64,000 bases of DNA, taken from positions 930,001 to 994,000 of the forward strand of contig QEVO01000001.1 in assembly GCA_003577275.1 (NCBI GenBank). The letters run 5' to 3'. Source of the stretch: Pseudomonadota bacterium. Lineage in GTDB: Bacteria; Pseudomonadota; Alphaproteobacteria; Sphingomonadales; Govanellaceae. Shown piece by piece: positions 17,537 to 26,542 of this stretch (position 1 is its first letter; the number at the start of each line of letters is the position of its first letter). Under the pieces are notes generated by a model, which saw only the letters and a program-made list of their open reading frames with translations, did not search any database and had not been told where the DNA came from. A program made the translations under genes and the position numbers.

Positions 17537-20500
17537 CTACTCAGCGGCTTTGGCCGGGAAAGACTCAGCCTCGTCCTTATCGGGCGCCTCGCCCGGCGGC
17601 TTCCGGCGTTGCCGGAGCTTCTTGCGGGCATGAATGCGCACCGCCAAAAGACATGGCGTGATCAACAGCGTCAGCACCGTGGCGAAGCTCAAGCCGAAGA
17701 CGATGGACGTTGCCAGATCGATCCAGATGGCGACCGATGGCGCGCCGAACACTACTTCTCGCGTCATGAAATTGACGTCAAGCCCGAACATCATCGGCAA
17801 TAACCCGATCACCGTGGTGATGGTGGTCAGCATCACCGGCCGCAGGCGCTGGCTGCCGGTGCGCACGATGGCTTCCAGGGGCGGCAGCGCGGTTTTACGC
17901 AAGCGATCATAAGTATCGATGAGAATAATGTTGTTGTTGACGACGATGCCGGCCAGGGACACGATGCCAACCCCGGTCATGATGACAACGAAATCGCGGC
18001 CGGTGATCAGCATCCCGAGAAGCACGCCGACCACCGACATCAGCACCGCCGCCATGATGAGAGTGGCGTGATAGAAGCTGTCGAACTGGGCCAGCAGGAT
18101 GATCGACATCAAAAACACCGCGACAAAAAACGCTTCGGTCAGAAAAACCGTCGCATTGCGCGTTTCCTCATCGTCGCCGCGAAAAGTGTAGCGTACTTGA
18201 GGGTTGTTTTCGTTGGCGTCGATCCAGGCCTGGATTTCGTGAATTTTCTCAAACGCGTTATAAGATTCGCCGACGTTGGCGCGCACCGACAACACGCGAT
18301 TGGCGTTAACGCGCTCAATGGAGCTGACCTTGGGCTTGGCCTCCCGCTTCAGGAAATTGCTCACCGGCACGTTGCCCATGGGGGTTTGCACGCGCAGGGC
18401 GTCAAGCTGCTCTAAGGTGCGGTTCTGCTCCGGATAGCGGACACGGATCTCGATTTCCTCGTCGGCGTCATCGGGCCGATACTCACCGATCTTGATGCCA
18501 TTTGTCACCAGTTGCACGACGTTGCCGACGGTCGCGATGTCGGCGCCAAAGCGGCCGGCCTCGGCGCGGTCCACGGTAAGCTGCCATTCGATGCCGGGCA
18601 GCGGCCGGGTATCCTCGATATCCTCCAGACCTTCCAGATCATCCATGTAGGCGCGCAGACGCGCCGCGGCCGGCATGATCAGCGCCGGATCGGCGGCGCT
18701 GATTTCAATATCAATATTCTTGCCGCTGACCGGCCCCATCTCTTCCTTAACTGGCTCAACAACGATGCCGGGAAGATGTTTCGTGCGCTCCCTGACCATA
18801 TCGATGATGTCATCGGCGCGCGGGCGGTCGCGCCAATTCTCCAATAGGAGGGTGACCGAGCCGATTACGTCTTCCGCAACATCGCGGCCGATGCTCATGT
18901 TGCCGCCGCCGACCTCGACGTAGCGTGTCTCGATGCCGGCGACATCCTTGATGGCGTCTTCGACCTTGCGCACCATATTGTCGCGCTCCCAGATCGACAG
19001 ATTGCCGCGGGCATGCACCTGAAGCGTGACGTTATTGGGCTCGCCTTCCGGAAAGAGGATGACCTTGGGGCTGGATACCACATAGAGGGCCGTGATCAGC
19101 GCCATGATGCCCAAGGTCCACCCTAGAAAACGCCAGGGATTGCGCACCAGACGCATCAATAGTCTTGCATAAAAGCCGGTCAGACCTTCGAGCTTGTCAA
19201 GGTCGAAGGGTTCTTCCGCCGAAAGGTGTTCCAGTGCGGAAGAATGCTCCTTCGAAGCGCGGCCGATTCTGGCGCCAAGGGTGGGCACGAAAATAAGCGC
19301 CATCACCAGCGAGGCGGCGAGGGTGTAAATAAGCGTCAATGGCAGGTATTTCATGAACCCGCCGATCATCCCGGGCCAGAACAGCAGCGGCACAAAGGCG
19401 GCCAGCGTCGTCGCCGTTGACGAGATAATCGGCCATGCCATGCGTTGCGCCGACAAGGTGTAGGCGGCGCGCGAGGACACGCCTTCGGCCATCTTGCGGT
19501 CGGCGAACTCGGTGATGACGATGGCGCCGTCCACCAGCATGCCGACGGCGAGTATGAGACCAAACAGCACCACCTGATTTAAAGTATTGCCGAAGGCGTA
19601 AAGAAATAGAATGCCCAGGAGAAACGATCCCGGCACGGACATGCCGACCAGGCCTGCGGCGCGAAAGCCGAGCGCGGCGACCACCACGATCGCCACTAGG
19701 AGAACGGCGCTGATAACGCTGTTTTGCAGGCTGGTGATCATATCGACGATATGTTCCGACCGATCCTGAATCAGGTCGACCTTCACCCCGGCGGGCCAAT
19801 GACGCTCGGCCGCCGCCACCGTGGCGCGAACGCTGGCGATGGTCTCGATGACATTCTCGCCGGTGCGCTTGCGGATATTAAGCGCCACTGCCGGCTTGCC
19901 GTTGACGCGGGCGAACGAGGCGGGGTCCATGTAGGTGCGACGGACTTCGGTCAGGTCGCCAAGGGTGACGACGCCGTCGCCGGACACCTTGACCGGCAGG
20001 CTCAAGACATCCTTGGCGGATTCGAAAACGCCGGGCACCTTGACGGCAAAGCGGCCTTCGCTCGCTTCCATGGCGCCGGCAGCCACCAGGCGGTTGTTGC
20101 GCATGACGACGTTGATGAGGTCTTGCTGCGATACCCGATAGCTTTCCAGCAGCTCGGGCCTGACCACAACCTCCAAGAGCTCTTCACGGTCGCCGGAAAT
20201 GGCCGCCTCCAGCACGCCGGGCAGGCTCTCGATGCTATCTTGCAGATCCCTTGCCAAGCGCACCAGGACGCGCTCCGGCAATTCGCCGGACAGCACCACG
20301 GTGGCGATGGGAAACAGGCTGACGTTGATTTCGGTGACGACCGGCTCGTCGGTGTCATCGGGAAGTTCGGTTTTGCCTTTGTCGATGGCTTCGCGCACAT
20401 CAAGAAGCGCCTGATCGGCATTAAAGCCGGCATTGAACTCGATGATAATGCCAGCGCCGCCCTCATGGGCGATGGCCTTGACTTCCTTTAAGCCATCAAG

Positions 20501-20722
20501 GCCGCGCAGATAAGGCTCGATCGGTTTGACGAGTAGCCGCTCGGCGTCTTCCGGCGAAATTCCCTGATGCACGAGATTGATATAGATATAGGGAATATCG
20601 ACGTCGGGATTTTCTTCCTTGGGGATCGTCGAGTAGGCATAAATGCCGCCGATGAAAATCAGCGCCAGTGTGGTTAGCACGGTGCGGGCATTGGCGATCG
20701 CGGTGGCGATGAGCTTATTCAT
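17537..20722 (-). CDS. RND efflux transporter, inner-membrane permease
   Basis: This AcrB-superfamily permease (1061 residues) would form a trimer that pumps substrates by proton exchange through a periplasmic adaptor. It has an N-terminal helix (LTTLALIFIGGIYAYSTIPKEENPDVDIP), two large periplasmic loops and about 12 membrane segments. In the TM4 motif the usual LVDD reads MLVDGAIVITE, and in TM10 the usual SAKNAIL reads VVNNNIIL, so the AcrB residues Asp408 and Lys940 are replaced. Such variants are common in non-AcrB RND subfamilies. It overlaps the adaptor gene by 4 bases (ATGA), implying translational coupling. Confidence 0.95.
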   Translation of the reverse strand: MNKLIATAIANARTVLTTLALIFIGGIYAYSTIPKEENPDVDIPYIYINLVHQGISPEDAERLLVKPIEPYLRGLDGLKEVKAIAHEGGAGIIIEFNAGFNADQALLDVREAIDKGKTELPDDTDEPVVTEINVSLFPIATVVLSGELPERVLVRLARDLQDSIESLPGVLEAAISGDREELLEVVVRPELLESYRVSQQDLINVVMRNNRLVAAGAMEASEGRFAVKVPGVFESAKDVLSLPVKVSGDGVVTLGDLTEVRRTYMDPASFARVNGKPAVALNIRKRTGENVIETIASVRATVAAAERHWPAGVKVDLIQDRSEHIVDMITSLQNSVISAVLLVAIVVVAALGFRAAGLVGMSVPGSFLLGILFLYAFGNTLNQVVLFGLILAVGMLVDGAIVITEFADRKMAEGVSSRAAYTLSAQRMAWPIISSTATTLAAFVPLLFWPGMIGGFMKYLPLTLIYTLAASLVMALIFVPTLGARIGRASKEHSSALEHLSAEEPFDLDKLEGLTGFYARLLMRLVRNPWRFLGWTLGIMALITALYVVSSPKVILFPEGEPNNVTLQVHARGNLSIWERDNMVRKVEDAIKDVAGIETRYVEVGGGNMSIGRDVAEDVIGSVTLLLENWRDRPRADDIIDMVRERTKHLPGIVVEPVKEEMGPVSGKNIDIEISAADPALIMPAAARLRAYMDDLEGLEDIEDTRPLPGIEWQLTVDRAEAGRFGADIATVGNVVQLVTNGIKIGEYRPDDADEEIEIRVRYPEQNRTLEQLDALRVQTPMGNVPVSNFLKREAKPKVSSIERVNANRVLSVRANVGESYNAFEKIHEIQAWIDANENNPQVRYTFRGDDEETRNATVFLTEAFFVAVFLMSIILLAQFDSFYHATLIMAAVLMSVVGVLLGMLITGRDFVVIMTGVGIVSLAGIVVNNNIILIDTYDRLRKTALPPLEAIVRTGSQRLRPVMLTTITTVIGLLPMMFGLDVNFMTREVVFGAPSVAIWIDLATSIVFGLSFATVLTLLITPCLLAVRIHARKKLRQRRKPPGEAPDKDEAESFPAKAAE

Positions 20723-21885
20723 GTTGCCCCGCGATCGTTGACCGGCACTTCGGCCTGAACCTGCACCCGATCGCCCTCTTTGACAAACTGCTGACCGACG
20801 ACGATCAGCGCCGTCTTGTCGTCCAAGCCGCTGACCCAGACGCCGCGCGCGTCATCGCCGATGACCTTGATTTCCCGGAAGCGGACAATGTCGCCGTCAA
20901 CCACCCGCACGCCGATCACGCCTTTATCGCTGAGCACCAGCGCCGAGGAGGGGATGACGTGGGCTTGACGTTCGGCGACGGGGATGTGGATCTGCGCGGT
21001 GACGCCGTCCTTTAATGAGCCATCCTTGTTGTCGACTTCAAGCTCGATGCGGAAGGTGCGGGTCTCCGGCTTGCCGGCGGCGGCGACATAGCGCAGTTTT
21101 CCCGCCATTTCGCGACCATCCACCAGGGTTGCCCGGGCCGGCATGCCGGCCGCAAGATGCGCCACGTTGCGCTCCGACACCTCACCCACCACCAAATAGG
21201 GATCAATATCCAACAGCGTGGCGCAGGGGTTGCCCTTTTGCAGATAAGCGCCGATTTCCACGTGGCGTTGATCGAGGATGCCGTCAAAGGGAGCGCGAAT
21301 CTCGGTAAAGGACAGCTCCACTTCCATACGCCGCACGCCGGCCAGGGCGGCGTCATAGTGCGCCTTGGCGGCGGCGACCTGGGTTTCGGAGCGATGGCCC
21401 TTGGCGGCAAGCTCGGTGGCGGCGTTGAACTCCAATCGGCGTTGCGCGGCGAGCGCCTTTGCCTCGGCCAGGCGGGCGGCGCGGTCATCCACCGCCAGCC
21501 GGCAGACAACCTGCCCGGCCTTCACCGCCGCGCCTTTGTTGACCGGCAACGCTTCCACCTTGCCATCGGTTTGCGCCTTCAGGTCTACCCGCCGCACGGC
21601 TTCGGTGCGGCCCTGCACCACGATATCGGCGCTATAGGCGGCGCCGCCCAGATGACGAACCGTGACCGTCATGGCCGGCTCGGTCGCGGGCGCATTGTCG
21701 GCGGTCTTCTTGTCGGAGCCCATCAGGCTGCCGCTCAACAGCCACAGCACCACCAGGCCCAGGATCGCCAAGGCGGCAAGGTAGGATTTTTTAAGCGGCA
21801 AGGAGTCGATCCTTTGTTGTAGAGCGGCCAGTTTCTCTACGCACCATGAGAGGAAAACCTTCGGCGGTAATAGTTGAATTTTCAT
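20719..21885 (-). CDS. RND efflux periplasmic adaptor subunit (membrane fusion protein)
   Basis: The adaptor links the permease to an outer-membrane channel. I place the start at the ATG at 21885 (388 residues), because the open frame above it crosses the regulator promoter region. One membrane anchor is visible (YLAALAILGLVVLWLLSGSL), then the lipoyl/barrel domain (VQGRTEAVRRVDLKAQTDGKVEALPVNKG) with an alpha-hairpin and a second lipoyl half (LSFTEIRAPFDGILDQRHVE). The C-terminal barrel domain follows. No outer-membrane factor gene is nearby, so the pump probably borrows a TolC-like protein. Confidence 0.93.
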   Translation of the reverse strand: MKIQLLPPKVFLSWCVEKLAALQQRIDSLPLKKSYLAALAILGLVVLWLLSGSLMGSDKKTADNAPATEPAMTVTVRHLGGAAYSADIVVQGRTEAVRRVDLKAQTDGKVEALPVNKGAAVKAGQVVCRLAVDDRAARLAEAKALAAQRRLEFNAATELAAKGHRSETQVAAAKAHYDAALAGVRRMEVELSFTEIRAPFDGILDQRHVEIGAYLQKGNPCATLLDIDPYLVVGEVSERNVAHLAAGMPARATLVDGREMAGKLRYVAAAGKPETRTFRIELEVDNKDGSLKDGVTAQIHIPVAERQAHVIPSSALVLSDKGVIGVRVVDGDIVRFREIKVIGDDARGVWVSGLDDKTALIVVGQQFVKEGDRVQVQAEVPVNDRGAT

Positions 21886-22064
21886 CAGTATCCATCCGCC
21901 AGGGCAGGGGGGCTGAGTCGCGCTCAGTTTTACTGGAAGAACCTTTAAAAATCCAGCGCACCGCGCCAATTTTTCTCTATGGCCGAACCCGGAGAAGGGT
22001 CGCTTTGGCTTCGCGCCAACCGCCGGCAGGTCTTGGCGAAGAGGATTGCAGATTACCCAAGAGG

Positions 22065-22092
22065 TTGATATGTCGTTAAAACAACGTATCAA
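22065..22092. promoter_or_regulatory. 28-bp dyad, candidate TetR operator
   Basis: TTGATATGTCGTTA and its inverted partner AAACAACGTATCAA match at 11 of 14 positions and are centred in the divergent region, 16 bases before the TetR start. A TetR-type repressor next to a divergent efflux operon normally binds such a site and controls both directions. Confidence 0.65.
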
Positions 22093-22107
22093 ACAAAAGT
22101 TTGTCAG

Positions 22108-22785
22108 ATGATGGAGCCTTCGGTGTCTTCTCAGCTCTCTCAAAATCCGCGCCGGGAGCAGGTACGCGACCGTATTCTCGATGTTGCCGAGCGGATGTTC
22201 GCCAGTCAAAGCTTCGCCGCCGTCTCGGTGCGGCATATCACGGCTGAAGCCGGGGTCAACCTGGCCGCCATCAATTATTATTTCGGCTCCAAGGCCGGCC
22301 TGTTGAAAGCGGTTTTTCTGCGCCGGGCTACCGATCTCAATCGGGAGCGGCTAGGGCAGCTTCAGGCGGTATTAACGGCGCACCCCAGCGGGCCTGTGCC
22401 CTTGGAAGGGGTGATAAGGGCGCTGGTGGAGCCGCCCATACGCTGGATGTTCGATCCCAGCCGTGGTCATGCGGTCTTCATCCAGTTTCTGGCCCGTTGC
22501 CAGATGGAGGATGAACCGGAACTAAAAGCGCTGTTTTATGAGGATGTGGAGCATTTGCGCCGCTTTCTTCCCGGCCTCCAACGGGCGCTGCCGACGTTGC
22601 CGGAAACTGAACTTTATTGGTGCCTGCATTTCACCCTCGGGGCGATGCACTATACGTTCACGCACCTGGAGAGATTACGTTTTATTTCCAATGGTATATG
22701 CGATATACAACAGCCGGATGAAGTGGCCGCGCGGCTGGTTGAATTCTGCGCTGCCGGCATGGCGGCAAGGGTGGGCAGGATTTAG
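22108..22785 (+). CDS. TetR-family regulator, divergent from RND pump
   Basis: The protein has 225 residues with a TetR N-terminal HTH (ILDVAERMFASQSFAAVSVRHITAEAGVNLAAINYYFGSK split across about 20-58). The C-terminal ligand-binding half resembles the CerR/DUF1956-like group. It is transcribed away from the RND adaptor gene, with a 28-bp dyad between them, so it likely represses the pump and itself until a ligand binds. A double ATG (22108, 22111) follows a weak ribosome site. Confidence 0.9.
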   Translation: MMEPSVSSQLSQNPRREQVRDRILDVAERMFASQSFAAVSVRHITAEAGVNLAAINYYFGSKAGLLKAVFLRRATDLNRERLGQLQAVLTAHPSGPVPLEGVIRALVEPPIRWMFDPSRGHAVFIQFLARCQMEDEPELKALFYEDVEHLRRFLPGLQRALPTLPETELYWCLHFTLGAMHYTFTHLERLRFISNGICDIQQPDEVAARLVEFCAAGMAARVGRI

Positions 22786-22889
22786 CGCCTTTGAAGTGAG
22801 ATTTTTTCTGGATTTGTCACAAAAATATCTTATGGGAGGGGATACAATATAACTTATAATCATCGTTGATTCATGCTGAAAGCTCCCCC

Positions 22890-23102
22890 ATGTCCCCACA
22901 TCTGCCCCGTCTGATCTTTATCTTTATTCAATCAGCCATTGGCGCGCTGGCCATCACGGCCCTGGTCGTGTTTTCCCTGGTTGAAGCCGGTGGCAAGCCG
23001 GGCATCGCCGCGGCGGTGGCGCTGCCGGTGGTGTTGCTGATCATGGCGCTGTTCTGGCGCTGGGAAAGGCGTTCCCATTCAGGTCAGGAACACAAGCCCT
23101 AG
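22890..23102 (+). CDS. Small membrane protein of unknown function
   Basis: The predicted product has about 70 residues from ATG 22890 (an in-frame TTG at 22866 would add eight). It has two hydrophobic helices (LIFIFIQSAIGALAITALVVF and GIAAAVALPVVLLIMALFW) and a charged tail (RWERRSHSGQEHKP). The ribosome site is poor. I do not recognise the family. Base use and the helical pattern suggest it may be real, but it is a weak call. Confidence 0.45.
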   Translation: MSPHLPRLIFIFIQSAIGALAITALVVFSLVEAGGKPGIAAAVALPVVLLIMALFWRWERRSHSGQEHKP

Positions 23103-23114
23103 ACGCGCCGGGCT

Positions 23115-23288
23115 TCAAGCGCCCTGGAAGGCGTCCTCGACTGACGTCATCAAGATTTCCAGGGGCGAGCCGGTGGCGGATATGGCGCCGACAATCGCAA
23201 TCACGATCAGCGCCACTATGAGCCCATATTCAATGGCGGTTGCGCCCTGAATATCCTCGCGGACCTTAAAAACACGCCAAGCAAACAT
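23115..23288 (-). CDS. Flp/Fap-type (type IVb) pilin, small
   Basis: A 57-residue frame on the minus strand reads MFAWRVFKVREDIQGATAIE then YGLIVALIVIAIVGAI. The Gly-Ala-Thr-Ala-Ile-Glu-Tyr-Gly core, with Glu at +5 after the cleavage Gly and a following hydrophobic helix, is the hallmark of Flp pilins processed by a TadV/CpaA prepilin peptidase. GAAGGG lies upstream of the ATG. No tad/cpa assembly genes are in the window, so assembly genes must be elsewhere. Length and motif match the family closely. Confidence 0.85.
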   Translation of the reverse strand: MFAWRVFKVREDIQGATAIEYGLIVALIVIAIVGAISATGSPLEILMTSVEDAFQGA

Positions 23289-23380
23289 TTTTTCAAACCC
23301 TTCGCCGTGGATCTTGAGGTCCAGACTACGGGTTGTCCGGCAAATAAGAAGTTAACAGAATAATAGGATTTTAAACGATT

Positions 23381-24493
23381 TTATACGATTGAAGAGATTC
23401 GGCCCGACATCCGGCACGCCAGCGCGGTGCGGTTGTTGACGCCGGCCTTGTCAAAGACCGAGCGCAGGTGATTTTCCACCGTGCGCACGGAGATCCCCAA
23501 GCGGTCGGCAATCTGCGGATTGGAAAGCCCGGTGGCCACCAGGTCGGCAATGGCCGCCTCGCGCTTGGTCAGCCCCATGCCGGCCAGGGCATCGGCGGCA
23601 GTAGCATCGCTTAAGGTCTTGGAAATCTTAATCAGATAGCGGACGCGGCGGTCATCGCCCACGAGCGGCTCGACGACCGCTTTCAGGCGCAGACCTTGCG
23701 GCAGGGTAAATTCCCGTTTGCTGATATGGGCATTCGTAACGCCTTCCCGGGCTTCCAGGCAGGCCTCCACCAGCGGTTCGGGCAGCGCGGCGCCGGCCGA
23801 TTGGCCAAGGAGCGGCGGCTTGCCCAATAGCGTGGTCACCAGCTTGTTGGCGAAGATCAGGCTCAGTCTTTCGTCAAGAATGAGAATGGCTTCCAGATCC
23901 TGCTTGTCGGAAAGGGTGCCGATCAGCCAGTCCCGCTCGTGCAGCCGGTCAAGCACCATGGTCTTGGTCAGCGAGGCTGATAGCGCCGGTACGAACAGGC
24001 GGGCTTTTTCCACATCCTCAACGGTGAAGGCGGGGCGGCCTTCCGGCCGGTGCAGGCCGACCACCCCGATGGTGTCAATGCCGCAGCGCACGCCGATCCC
24101 CAACACATGATGAACGTTGTGCGGCCGATAGAACTCGGTATAGAACCTGGATTGGCGGAAGGTGCGGTAGTCGACCAGTTGATCGAGAATGGAGACCTCG
24201 CTCTTGGCCGAGGTCAGGGCTCGGATGGTGTTGCGCGCCAGCGGGTCAAGGGTCTGATAGTCCGCCAGATAGCGCGCCAGCCCTTCCTCGTCGACGCCAT
24301 GCGACAGGCCGCCAATGAAAAGCCGTTTCGGACCCTTTTCCGGGGCCAGCAGCAGGCAACTGGTGGCCGCTTCCAACACCCGCTCAAGCCCGTGCAGCGC
24401 CGCAAAATATAGATCCTCGAAACGGTCGCAATCCAAGATATCGCGGCTGACTGCGAAATAATCCTTAAAGAGAACCGACGACATCGAGGCCAT
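23381..24493 (-). CDS. LuxR-type transcriptional regulator with GAF/PAS-like sensor
   Basis: The protein has 370 residues from ATG 24493, which has a GAGAGGGG ribosome site (the open frame above it is unsupported). An N-terminal GAF-like region (about 15-170) is followed by a PAS-like segment (ILILDERLSLIFANKLVTTLL) and a C-terminal LuxR HTH (LTKREAAIADLVATGLSNPQ...SVRTVENHLRSVFDKAGVNNR). There is no acyl-homoserine-lactone domain signature. It faces away from the two SDR genes, with a 304-base shared control region, and may regulate them. Ligand unknown. Confidence 0.88.
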   Translation of the reverse strand: MASMSSVLFKDYFAVSRDILDCDRFEDLYFAALHGLERVLEAATSCLLLAPEKGPKRLFIGGLSHGVDEEGLARYLADYQTLDPLARNTIRALTSAKSEVSILDQLVDYRTFRQSRFYTEFYRPHNVHHVLGIGVRCGIDTIGVVGLHRPEGRPAFTVEDVEKARLFVPALSASLTKTMVLDRLHERDWLIGTLSDKQDLEAILILDERLSLIFANKLVTTLLGKPPLLGQSAGAALPEPLVEACLEAREGVTNAHISKREFTLPQGLRLKAVVEPLVGDDRRVRYLIKISKTLSDATAADALAGMGLTKREAAIADLVATGLSNPQIADRLGISVRTVENHLRSVFDKAGVNNRTALACRMSGRISSIV

Positions 24494-24587
24494 CGCTTGC
24501 CCCTCTCTAGCGGAAATACCCTTGCTTTTCCTCCCCTGGCGGCCGCCGGCGACGGGCCAAGGTCGCAACAGTTTGGGTGATTATTCA

Positions 24588-24642
24588 CTGAACCGACGCC
24601 ACATGCAAAACAAAAACGCCGGCCGCGGTGCGGTCGGTTCAG
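24588..24642. promoter_or_regulatory. Perfect 10-bp inverted repeat in LuxR/SDR divergent region
   Basis: CTGAACCGAC (24588-24597) and GTCGGTTCAG (24633-24642) are exact inverted copies, 35 bases apart, with partial symmetry continuing inward. They lie in the 304-base non-coding gap between the LuxR-type gene and the first SDR. This could be a pair of regulator half-sites or the base of a long hairpin. Nothing else stands out in the gap except a GAGGAGG ribosome site before 24798. Confidence 0.45.
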
Positions 24643-24797
24643 GTCGTCATCACCAACAATGCTGTTCTTATCGTGCTCCCGTCATCTCCGCTTTCAATGG
24701 GTAAATCCCGCTATGGCACATCTTTCCTCGGCTGCCGACTATGGCCGGCGAAGGGTGCGCGATAGCGCTGGCCGGCCTGACGAGAGGAGGATCAAGC

Positions 24798-25583
24798 ATG
24801 GCTCGTTTTGTGGATAAGGTTGCCCTGGTTACCGGCGCCGCCTCGGGCATCGGCCGCGCCGCCGCCCTGGCCTTTGCGGCGGAAGGCGCGCGGGTGGTGG
24901 TGGCCGACATCAACGATAAGGGCGGCCGGGAAACGGCGGCTCGGCTCGGCGCGGCGGCGGTTTATGAACCTCTCGATGTCAGCAGCGAAGAAAACTGGCA
25001 GCGGGTGATCGCCGCCACGCTCAACCGCTTCGGCCGGCTTGATATTCTGGCCAATGTCGCCGGCATTGGGGTGAGCGGCGACTTCGAGGAGGCGCGGCTC
25101 GATGACTGGAACCGCATCGTCGCCGTCAATATGACCGGCCCCTTCCTCGGCGCCAAACATGCCATCCCGGCGATCAAGCGCCATGGCCAGGGCGGCGCCA
25201 TCGTCACCGTCGCCTCCATCGCCGCCGAGATCGGCGCTTCCGACTTGGCCGCCTATACCGCCTCCAAGGGCGGCGTCAAAATGCTGATGAAATGCGTGGC
25301 GCTGCATTGCGCCGAGAAGGGCTACAATATTCGGGTCAATGTGGTGAATCCCACCTTCGTTGACAGCGAAATGCTGGACCCCATCGCCGACCTTTATGGC
25401 AGCCGGGACGCCATGCTGGCCAGCATGTCGAAGCTAGTTCCCATCGGTCGGCTGGCCAAACCGGAAGACGTGGCCAAGGCCATATTGTTTCTGGCTTCCG
25501 AGGACGCGGCCATGATGACCGGCGCGGTGCTCAATCTCGATGGCGGGCAGCTGGCGGGCTTTCCGGCGCAACATTCAGGATAA
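24798..25583 (+). CDS. Short-chain dehydrogenase/reductase (SDR)
   Basis: This classical SDR has 261 residues from ATG 24798, which has GAGAGGAGG upstream. Cofactor motif TGAASGIG is at about 13-20, followed by ADIND, suggesting NAD preference. Active-site Ser in VTVASIAAEIG and the YTASKGG (YxxxK) motif are intact. The C-terminal LNLDGGQLAGF is typical. It is followed 12 bases later by a second SDR. Substrate cannot be told from sequence. Confidence 0.93.
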   Translation: MARFVDKVALVTGAASGIGRAAALAFAAEGARVVVADINDKGGRETAARLGAAAVYEPLDVSSEENWQRVIAATLNRFGRLDILANVAGIGVSGDFEEARLDDWNRIVAVNMTGPFLGAKHAIPAIKRHGQGGAIVTVASIAAEIGASDLAAYTASKGGVKMLMKCVALHCAEKGYNIRVNVVNPTFVDSEMLDPIADLYGSRDAMLASMSKLVPIGRLAKPEDVAKAILFLASEDAAMMTGAVLNLDGGQLAGFPAQHSG

Positions 25584-25595
25584 AGGAAAAGGTTT

Positions 25596-26378
25596 ATGGG
25601 ACGCTTATCAGGCAAGATCGCCATCATCACCGGCGGCGCGCAAGGGCTTGGCGAGGGCATCGCCACGGTATTCGCGCGCGAAGGCGCCACCATTATCATC
25701 ACCGACCTCAATGACAAGGAAGGCCAAGCCACGGCAAAAAAGCTCGGCGGCCATTTCAGGCGTCAGGACGTCAGCATCGAGGCGGAGTGGGAGTCCTTGT
25801 TAGCCGAGGTGGAACGCGAATTCGGCGGCATCGACGTGCTGGTCAACAACGCCGGCATCGGTAATACCGGCCGGGCGCAGGACCCGGAACACACCACCCT
25901 GGATGATTGGCAGCGCATTCACCGCGTCAACAGCGAGGGCGTGTTCTTGGGCTGCAAGCATGCCATCCCGGCGATGCGGCGGCGCGGCGGCGGCTCCATC
26001 GTCAATTTGTCGTCCATCGCCGCCCTGGTGCCGACGCCGTTCATCACGCCCTACGGCGCCGCCAAGGCGGGGGTGCTGCATCTGACCCGCTCGGTGGCGC
26101 TCTATTGCGCCGAAACCAAATCCGGCATTCGCTGCAACGCCATTCACCCCGGGCAGATCAGGACCCCGATGCACGACATCCTGGTGCGGCAGATCGCCGA
26201 GCGCGAGGGACTTGATGAATCGCTGGTGCGCGGCGAATTCCTCAAAAAAATACCCATGGGCGAGTTCGGCGCCGCCGAGGATATCGGCCATGCGGCGCTC
26301 TACTTGGCGTGCGATGAATCCAAGCACGTCACCGGCATCAGCCTGGTGGTGGACGGCGGCATGGATTTATCGCAGTAG
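25596..26378 (+). CDS. Short-chain dehydrogenase/reductase (SDR), second of pair
   Basis: This classical SDR has 260 residues: TGGAQGLGEG cofactor loop, TDLND after beta-2, NNAG, catalytic Ser in VNLSSIAALV and YGAAKAG (YxxxK). It shares the layout of its upstream neighbour and probably arose by an old duplication; the two would be co-transcribed. Related pairs act on hydroxysteroids, cyclic alcohols or 3-hydroxyacyl groups. The specific substrate is unknown. Confidence 0.93.
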   Translation: MGRLSGKIAIITGGAQGLGEGIATVFAREGATIIITDLNDKEGQATAKKLGGHFRRQDVSIEAEWESLLAEVEREFGGIDVLVNNAGIGNTGRAQDPEHTTLDDWQRIHRVNSEGVFLGCKHAIPAMRRRGGGSIVNLSSIAALVPTPFITPYGAAKAGVLHLTRSVALYCAETKSGIRCNAIHPGQIRTPMHDILVRQIAEREGLDESLVRGEFLKKIPMGEFGAAEDIGHAALYLACDESKHVTGISLVVDGGMDLSQ

Positions 26379-26419
26379 GCGAGCTTAGGGTAGGGATATA
26401 TCTGAGTTTAATGTATCAT

Positions 26420-26495
26420 CGTCATTCCCGCGCAAGCGGGAATCCATAGTAAAGTTAAAGTAAAGAACTGGATCCCCGTTTATCAAAGGGATGAC
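26420..26495. repeat. Dispersed palindromic repeat, copy C
   Basis: This is a 76-base copy in the same direction as the 6011 copy. The left hairpin (TTCCCGCGCAAGCGGGAA) is intact and the right one is degraded (ATCCCCGTTTATCAAAGGGAT). Right-flank similarity to the 6011 copy (AGGAAAAT..) extends beyond the core. It lies between the convergent SDR and VOC genes. Confidence 0.85.
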
Positions 26496-26542
26496 AGAGG
26501 AAAATGCTATTTCTTGTAGGTCTATTTGAACGCAAGCCGCGC

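Noticed and set aside
22033..22050. Sigma-54-like sequence TTGGCGAAGAGGATTGCA before the TetR gene
   Set aside because: The GG to GC distance is 11 bases instead of the required 10, and there is no link to a sigma-54 activator here.
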